This document shows positions 45,471-49,989 of a stretch of DNA of 49,989 nucleotides, piece by piece. Each line of letters opens with the position of its first letter. Position 1 is the first letter of the stretch. Position numbers and translations under genes: made by a program. The stretch is from a bacterium (GTDB lineage Bacteria > AUK180), in contig JAGLWT010000087.1 of NCBI GenBank assembly GCA_023133295.1, forward strand, positions 1 to 49,989, read 5' to 3'. The notes below the pieces were generated by a model. The model was given only the letters and a program-made list of their open reading frames with translations. It did no database searches and was not told where the DNA came from.

Positions 45471-45755
45471 GTGGAAGAGAAAAAGATAGAATTGAATAAG
45501 GTTGATGAATTTCCTCCAATGCCTGTTTCTTTAGGTTCGATGAGGGTGAATAAGACATCTTCTTGGAGAAACTTCAGGCCCATAATTGATGGAGAAAAGT
45601 GCATCGGCTGCGGAATATGCTGGAAATTCTGCCCGGAGCCCGCGATTTTCCCTACAAATCCACCGGAAGTGGACTATGATTATTGCAAAGGATGCGGTAT
45701 ATGTATCGCAAATTGTCCTGTTGATGCCATAACACGGCAAGACGAAACGAAGTGA
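45471..45755 (+). CDS. porD: 2-oxoacid (pyruvate):ferredoxin oxidoreductase, delta (ferredoxin-like) subunit
   Basis: 94 residues from a GTG start with GGAG 6 nt upstream. Two [4Fe-4S] motifs: CIGCGICWKFCPEP and CKGCGICIANCPVDA, which pass electrons from the TPP site to ferredoxin. It follows porC by 10 nt and precedes porA by 7 nt. Confidence 0.93.
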   Translation: MEEKKIELNKVDEFPPMPVSLGSMRVNKTSSWRNFRPIIDGEKCIGCGICWKFCPEPAIFPTNPPEVDYDYCKGCGICIANCPVDAITRQDETK

Positions 45756-45762
45756 GGTGAGT

Positions 45763-46917
45763 ATGAAAACTGTAATGAACGGAGATTTCGCTGCATCCTA
45801 CGGTGCCATGACCTCAGATGTTAAGTTTGTTGCTGCTTATCCCATCACTCCGCAGACATTGATCGTGGAGAAGCTTTCCGAATTGGTAGCTGATGGTGAG
45901 CTGGACGCGAGTTTTGTAAAGGTTGAATCGGAACATTCCGCCATGGCGGCATGTATTGGCGCTCAAGCGGCGGGAATAAGAACATTTACGGCAACCTCAT
46001 CTCAAGGACTTTTACTGATGTGTGAGGTTCTTCATTGGGCTGCTCGTGCAAGATTACCCATAGTTTTAGCTAATGTTAATAGAGCGATTGCGCCCGGATG
46101 GTCCATTTGGGCGGATGCGCAGGATTCAATTTCTCAGAGAGATACAGGCTGGATGCAGGTTTATGCGGAGAATAATCAAGATGTTTACGACTCTATTCTT
46201 ATGGCATACAAGATCGCGGAAGACAATGATGTTCTTCTTCCTATGATGGTAAACCTTGATGCATTTTTCCTTTCTCACACATCCGAGGTCGTTGATCTCA
46301 TCGATAATGACAAGGCAAAGGAATTTTTGCCGGCATATGACCCTGAATATAAACTGGACCCGAACAATCCGCGCGCCTTCGGCGCATTGACCTCCCCGGA
46401 GCATTATTTTGAGTTCACCTATAAGATGTTCGAGGCAATGGAAGTCGCAAAAAAGAAGATTACGCAAGTAGGGAAGGAATTCGGAGATATTTTCGGAAGA
46501 TACTATGATATGACCGAGTCATATAAGATCGATGATGCAGAAACCGTACTCGTAACTTTCGGAACAATTGCCGGGACCGCAAAGGAATCGGTGGACAGAT
46601 TAAGAAAGGAAGGCAAGAAGGTCGGCAATCTCAAGATAAGAGTGTTTCGGCCGTTCCCGACGGAGCAGATAATCGATGCCTTGAAGAACGCAAAGAGGGT
46701 CGTTGTTATCGACAGGGATTACTCATACGGGAATGAAGGTGCCTTCTACACAGAAATAAAGGGTGCCCTCTATGATGCGAATTTGAGAATAGACACATAT
46801 GGAATGATAGCAGGCCTGGGAGGCCGAGATGTCTCTACCGCCGTTATAAAAGAAATAGTTGAGAAGGCGGAAACATCTGAACCGAATAAAACCTATTTTA
46901 TAGGAGTGAAGAGATGA
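45763..46917 (+). CDS. porA: 2-oxoacid (pyruvate):ferredoxin oxidoreductase, alpha subunit
   Basis: 384 residues. NGDFAASYGAM, AAYPITPQT, KVESEHSAMAACIGAQAAGIRTFTATSSQGL and the RVFRPFPTEQI segment are typical of the pyrimidine-binding alpha chain. ATG 45763 is used because GAGG is 5 nt upstream. Its stop overlaps porB. It oxidatively decarboxylates the 2-oxoacid to acyl-CoA together with PorB. Confidence 0.94.
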   Translation: MKTVMNGDFAASYGAMTSDVKFVAAYPITPQTLIVEKLSELVADGELDASFVKVESEHSAMAACIGAQAAGIRTFTATSSQGLLLMCEVLHWAARARLPIVLANVNRAIAPGWSIWADAQDSISQRDTGWMQVYAENNQDVYDSILMAYKIAEDNDVLLPMMVNLDAFFLSHTSEVVDLIDNDKAKEFLPAYDPEYKLDPNNPRAFGALTSPEHYFEFTYKMFEAMEVAKKKITQVGKEFGDIFGRYYDMTESYKIDDAETVLVTFGTIAGTAKESVDRLRKEGKKVGNLKIRVFRPFPTEQIIDALKNAKRVVVIDRDYSYGNEGAFYTEIKGALYDANLRIDTYGMIAGLGGRDVSTAVIKEIVEKAETSEPNKTYFIGVKR

Positions 46918-47813
46918 ACGAAAAGAAAGAACTCAGATTAAGTATTCCTAAGGAAGAGGTTTTACAGCCGGGTCATCTTGCATGCCAGGGCTGTGGTGCC
47001 TCTCTTGCTATGAGATATGCGTTGAAAGCTCTCGGAAGAGATATCATCGTTGATATCCCCGCATGCTGCTGGGCAGTTATTGACGGGCCGTTTCCGTATT
47101 CAGCAACGAATATACCCATATATCATACTGCGTTTGAAACTGCAGCCGCAGTTGCCTCCGGTGTGAGCAATGGGTTGAAAGCCATCGGCAATGACCACAC
47201 AACGGTTATGGCTTGGGCGGGTGACGGCGGTACCTTCGATATCGGCATACAGGCTCTTTCCGGCGCAGCTGAAAGAAATGACGATATTATTTATACGGTT
47301 TATGATAATGAGGCCTATATGAATACCGGCATTCAGAGATCTTCGGCAACTCCCCACGGTGCCTGGACAACTACTACCCCTGTCAAACACTATAGAAAGG
47401 GCTGGAAAAAAGACCTCGATTCCATTATGGTAGCACACGGCATTCCCTATCTGGCGACGGCTTCTATCGCTTATCCCGAGGATATGATCAAGAAGTATCT
47501 AAAGGCTCAGAAGATCAAAGGAACTAAGTTCATACATGTTTACGCTCCCTGTCCTACAGGATGGAAATCTGATCCTGCGATGACAATCCATCTGGCGAAG
47601 ATGGTAGTTGAAACCAATATTTTCCCTCTCTATGAAGTGGAGAACGGTAAGTACAAGATCAATATTAAACCCAAAAACCGTAAGCCGCTTGATGAGTATC
47701 TGGCAATGCAGGGCAGATTCAAACATCTTCCGCAAGAAGAGATCGAATATCTCCAGAAAACATTTGATGAGAAATGGGAGATCCTTCTTAAGAAAGAAGA
47801 ACATTTCGGCTGA
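46914..47813 (+). CDS. porB: 2-oxoacid (pyruvate):ferredoxin oxidoreductase, beta subunit
   Basis: 299 residues, TPP-binding subunit. CQGCG near the N-terminus (with a third Cys in the CCW segment) and the TPP/magnesium motif GDGGTFDIGIQALSGAAERN...YDNEAYMNTG are present. ATGA overlap with porA. Its cofactor is supplied by the thiL product. No regulator gene is adjacent. Confidence 0.95.
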   Translation: MNEKKELRLSIPKEEVLQPGHLACQGCGASLAMRYALKALGRDIIVDIPACCWAVIDGPFPYSATNIPIYHTAFETAAAVASGVSNGLKAIGNDHTTVMAWAGDGGTFDIGIQALSGAAERNDDIIYTVYDNEAYMNTGIQRSSATPHGAWTTTTPVKHYRKGWKKDLDSIMVAHGIPYLATASIAYPEDMIKKYLKAQKIKGTKFIHVYAPCPTGWKSDPAMTIHLAKMVVETNIFPLYEVENGKYKINIKPKNRKPLDEYLAMQGRFKHLPQEEIEYLQKTFDEKWEILLKKEEHFG

Positions 47814-47852
47814 TCAACGGCTCAGCGACAAATTCTTTTACTAGTGCATTTT

Positions 47853-47881
47853 TTGACTTATTGGTGTTTTTTAGTTAAAAT
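47853..47881 (+). promoter_or_regulatory. Predicted promoter of the outer-membrane protein gene
   Basis: TTGACT (47853-47858), 17-nt spacer, TAAAAT (47876-47881). A leader of about 12 nt carries GAGGTG before ATG 47900. Confidence 0.65.
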
Positions 47882-47899
47882 TTATTATTGAGGTGTGAT

Positions 47900-49291
47900 A
47901 TGAAAAGAAAAACCGTGATATTTGTACTTACTCTTGCTTTATTGTTAACAGGATTTGCAGGCCATGCTTCCACATTCTTCTATGATGAATTGGTGGGGGA
48001 GAATGGTTTAGATATTTTTCTGGGCCCGAAGATACTGACAGACCCGGATAATCCTTCCGAGAAAGAATACTGGTTCTTTTCTTCGATCTCTCCCGAATTG
48101 AATCTTGGGATGATCTCATTGGGTCTGGACCTTCAATTCCAATACAATCTTTCCGACGGGGAATTTTACTCAGAGGACTGGGATACTGTTGAAGGCATAA
48201 TCAGAAAGATAAGATTTATCAAATTCGGCGGCAGGGGAACTAAATATTTCTTCCGATTCGGCGAATTGAAGGGCGCTTTCCTGACCCCCGGCGTCCTCAT
48301 GTCCGGATACGATAATACCGCTGTCCTTGATCAGGAGAAGCGGGGTATCGAAGGCGCATTGGATTTCGGAATGGCGGGTGTCGAACTTATGATCAATGAT
48401 ATCACCGCTCCTTATGTGATCGGCGCACGGGTTTTTTACAGGCCACTTAAGAAGACCAAGCTTCTTTTCCTTTCAGGAGCTGAGCTAGGCCTCTCCTATG
48501 CAGGCGATATAAAAGCCCCTGCCAATGTTGCCACAGGACTTATATGGAGCGATGAATTGGGCGACACCGTTACTGCGGTATTAGAGGATGAGTCAGGAGA
48601 TCCGATAACGGATTACAAAGCATTTTCCTCCTATGCTGTTGATGTTAATGTTCCTTTAACGAAATTCGGCGTCCTTACCACTGGAGTTTACGGCGCAGCG
48701 GGATTTCAGGATAAAGCAGGAAGCGGATTATTCGTAGGCGCATATGCCAAAACCATTTTTAATATTCAGATCTCAATGGAATATAGAAATATCACCCCCG
48801 ATTTTATGATAAATTATTTTGATGAAACCTATGATGTGGACAGATGGAACTATGCCGGCACATTGGTATCAAAATATGACGCACTTCAGGGCTTGGCCGC
48901 ACTTACAAAAGATGGCACACTTGAAGGCAGAAGAAGCGGTATCTTCGGAGAGATCGCGGGAAATCTCATGGACAAGATACTGATCAGCGGCAGTTATGAA
49001 GATCTTGAAGGGCCCGCGAACGGCGTCTTGCGTATTAAACTGGATGCTACGCGCTTCATAGACAAAGTAAAAGCTACACTTGTATATACTCAGATGGCAG
49101 TTGACCATCCGAAGGATATTTTCACTATAGATGACAGAAGTTTTATTGTTGCGAAGATCGATTATGCGATAAACAAATTTCTTCTTTTGTCCATGGATTA
49201 CAAGAGGATCTACCAGTATAACGAGATTACCGGAACATATGATCCTGTGTCAAGCTTGACACCTACGCTGCTTTTTAGTATTGATTTTTAG
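47900..49291 (+). CDS. Predicted outer-membrane beta-barrel protein
   Basis: 463 residues: a signal peptide (about 1-23, cleavage after GHA), alternating amphipathic strands throughout (FFRFGELKGAF, YVIGARVFYRPL, AYAKTIFNIQISMEYRNI) and a terminal Phe (LFSIDF), the C-terminal signature recognised by the BAM complex. No porin subfamily recognised. It has its own strong promoter and is followed by a hairpin. Identity beyond beta-barrel is open. Confidence 0.75.
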   Translation: MKRKTVIFVLTLALLLTGFAGHASTFFYDELVGENGLDIFLGPKILTDPDNPSEKEYWFFSSISPELNLGMISLGLDLQFQYNLSDGEFYSEDWDTVEGIIRKIRFIKFGGRGTKYFFRFGELKGAFLTPGVLMSGYDNTAVLDQEKRGIEGALDFGMAGVELMINDITAPYVIGARVFYRPLKKTKLLFLSGAELGLSYAGDIKAPANVATGLIWSDELGDTVTAVLEDESGDPITDYKAFSSYAVDVNVPLTKFGVLTTGVYGAAGFQDKAGSGLFVGAYAKTIFNIQISMEYRNITPDFMINYFDETYDVDRWNYAGTLVSKYDALQGLAALTKDGTLEGRRSGIFGEIAGNLMDKILISGSYEDLEGPANGVLRIKLDATRFIDKVKATLVYTQMAVDHPKDIFTIDDRSFIVAKIDYAINKFLLLSMDYKRIYQYNEITGTYDPVSSLTPTLLFSIDF

Positions 49292-49292
49292 A

Positions 49293-49319
49293 AGTGTACT
49301 ATTTATAAAACAGTACACT
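49293..49319 (+). terminator. Hairpin after the outer-membrane protein gene
   Basis: AGTGTACT (49293-49300) pairs perfectly with 49312-49319 around an 11-nt loop, 1 nt after the stop. The following sequence is not a T-run, so termination is only suggested by position. Confidence 0.45.
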
Positions 49320-49325
49320 AAACCC

Positions 49326-49354
49326 TTGATTATTCCTGGCATAATTTGTATAAT
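49326..49354 (+). promoter_or_regulatory. Predicted promoter of tRNA-Val
   Basis: TTGATT (49326-49331), 17-nt spacer, TATAAT (49349-49354). Start of transcription would be about 35 nt before the tRNA. Confidence 0.65.
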
Positions 49355-49395
49355 ATGCCCTTAAATTATTTAGTTATGACGGGATGGCAAATGCT

Positions 49396-49472
49396 GGGCG
49401 GTTAGTTCAGTTGGTTAGAACGCATGCTTCACACGCATGAGGTCGGTGGTTCGAGTCCACTATCGCCCACCA
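49396..49472 (+). tRNA. tRNA-Val (anticodon CAC)
   Basis: 77 nt including an encoded CCA. Acceptor GGGCGGT/ATCGCCC (one G-T pair), D-arm GTTC/GAAC, anticodon stem CATGC/GCATG around loop TTCACAC (anticodon CAC, reads GUG), and T-arm GGTGG/CCACT with TTCGAGT loop. All four arms fold. Downstream the 3' half is repeated twice, but only this copy has a 5' half and can be functional. Confidence 0.97.
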
Positions 49473-49505
49473 TTTGCCAATTCAATTGAAGGGGCGGGTA
49501 GTTCT

Positions 49506-49622
49506 GCTATTCTTATCGAAAGAATAGCTTGAAGTTTTCAACGAGATTTATTTTGAAAACTTTGCGTTGGTTGCAGAGTTTTTAACAAAACTCCAAGCTG
49601 AGTCTGTTCAGATTGACTCAGC
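49506..49622 (+). repeat. Four-hairpin repeat unit, copy 1
   Basis: Four successive perfect stems: GCTATTCTT (49506-49514) with 49520-49528; AAGTTTTCA (49532-49540) with 49554-49562; GAGTTTT (49576-49582) with 49587-49593; GCTGAGTC (49597-49604) with 49615-49622. It lies between the tRNA and the second 3'-half copy and codes for nothing evident. Confidence 0.85.
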
Positions 49623-49629
49623 ACGCATC

Positions 49630-49684
49630 GCTTCACACGCATGAGGTCGGTGGTTCGAGTCCACTATCGCCCACCATTTGCCAA
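49630..49684 (+). repeat. tRNA-Val 3'-half, second copy (att-like)
   Basis: A 55-bp sequence identical to 49426-49480: from the anticodon-loop edge through the T-arm, acceptor 3' strand, CCA and eight further bases. The 5' half of the tRNA is missing, so it is not a functional gene. Offset 204 bp from the first copy. Confidence 0.9.
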
Positions 49685-49711
49685 TTCAATTGAGAAGGGG
49701 CGGGTAGTTCT

Positions 49712-49828
49712 GCTATTCTTATCGAAAGAATAGCTTGAAGTTTTCAACGAGATTTATTTTGAAAACTTTACGTTGGTTGCAGAGTTTTTGGCAAAACTCC
49801 AAGCTGAGTCTGTTCAGATTGACTCAGC
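49712..49828 (+). repeat. Four-hairpin repeat unit, copy 2
   Basis: Same four stems as 49506-49622, shifted 206 bp and all intact. The only differences inside are TAAC to TGGC in the loop of stem three and one G to A between stems two and three. Confidence 0.85.
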
Positions 49829-49835
49829 ACGCATC

Positions 49836-49890
49836 GCTTCACACGCATGAGGTCGGTGGTTCGAGTCCACTATCGCCCACCATTTGCCAA
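49836..49890 (+). repeat. tRNA-Val 3'-half, third copy (att-like)
   Basis: Again identical over the same 55 bp, 206 bp after the second copy. Identity ends at TTTGCCAA, after which the sequence is new (49891-49989), marking a right boundary. The last 99 nt show an open frame but no assignable gene. Confidence 0.9.
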
Positions 49891-49989
49891 CAGGCCGGAG
49901 AGTTTAGTGTTCTGTTTCATAAATACCATGACAATGGAATGTTTAGATTTGAGGCAATTCCAAAGAACAATGAGCGTGGCGTACCCTTT

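Noticed and set aside
49630..49890. Two more tRNA-Val genes
   Set aside because: Copies two and three lack the acceptor 5' strand and D-arm; the sequence before the anticodon loop does not pair.

Overview
The window looks like part of the chromosome of a diderm (outer-membrane-bearing), anaerobic or fermentative bacterium from a poorly characterised lineage. The outer membrane is inferred from lpxB (lipid A synthesis), a signal-peptide beta-barrel protein ending in Phe, several lipoproteins and a CsgG-like exported protein. Anaerobic metabolism is inferred from a four-subunit pyruvate:ferredoxin oxidoreductase-type enzyme, butyrate kinase and two radical-SAM activase-like enzymes. Almost all genes are housekeeping genes in tightly packed operons with ATGA/TGATG overlaps, using the standard bacterial code with some TTG and GTG starts. 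I cannot assign a phylum from sequence reading alone.

Layout. 1-8137 (+): a ComEA-like helix-hairpin-helix protein cut by the left edge, pheS, pheT, a zapB-like gene, zapA, a duplicated PD-(D/E)XK nuclease and an oligopeptidase B-like peptidase. 8153-9019 (-): MTA phosphorylase. 9020-13073: a repeat-rich accessory stretch with two orphan genes, a PH-like membrane protein and a CsgG-like protein carrying about 18 YwqK/MORN-type repeats. 13074-20790 (+): diguanylate cyclase, hslU, NYN-domain nuclease, obgE, nnr, thiL, tsaE. 20791-21736: an AT-rich island with small ORFs. 21737-29352 (+): M23 peptidase and bactofilin; butyrate kinase, a parvulin lipoprotein and two unknowns; rplU, rpmA, batA, batB, recX. 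29503-30147: a histidine phosphatase set between repeats. 30519-38073 (+): tgt, yajC, an ICMT-like methyltransferase, lpxB, hslV, DUF4416, amrS-like, citC-like, spoIID-like and a truncated exported ORF. 38094-39851 (-): pflX-like and a double-FHA protein. 39966-44028 (+): lipoprotein, metG, ahcY, a NusG-II domain protein and a Gx-transporter-like protein. 44903-49291 (+): por gamma, delta, alpha, beta and an outer-membrane protein. 49396-49472: tRNA-Val(CAC), followed by two tandem copies of its 3' half.

How the genes fit together. Methylthioadenosine and S-adenosylhomocysteine from SAM use are recycled by MTAP and AhcY. Cell-wall and shape functions appear as ZapA/ZapB, M23 plus bactofilin, and SpoIID/LytB. 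HslU and HslV form one protease but are encoded 17 kb apart. 

The most unusual content is non-coding: (i) a tandem array of tRNA-Val 3' halves separated by about 205-bp units that each fold into four successive perfect hairpins; (ii) 29-bp inverted elements beginning GGGGACGGTGGTTG whose inner 9-nt motif is duplicated and changes in concert between subfamilies; (iii) degenerate tandem repeats of strict 7-nt period at most large intergenic gaps; (iv) several genes whose -10 box lies only 5-8 nt from the start codon, implying leaderless or nearly leaderless mRNAs.
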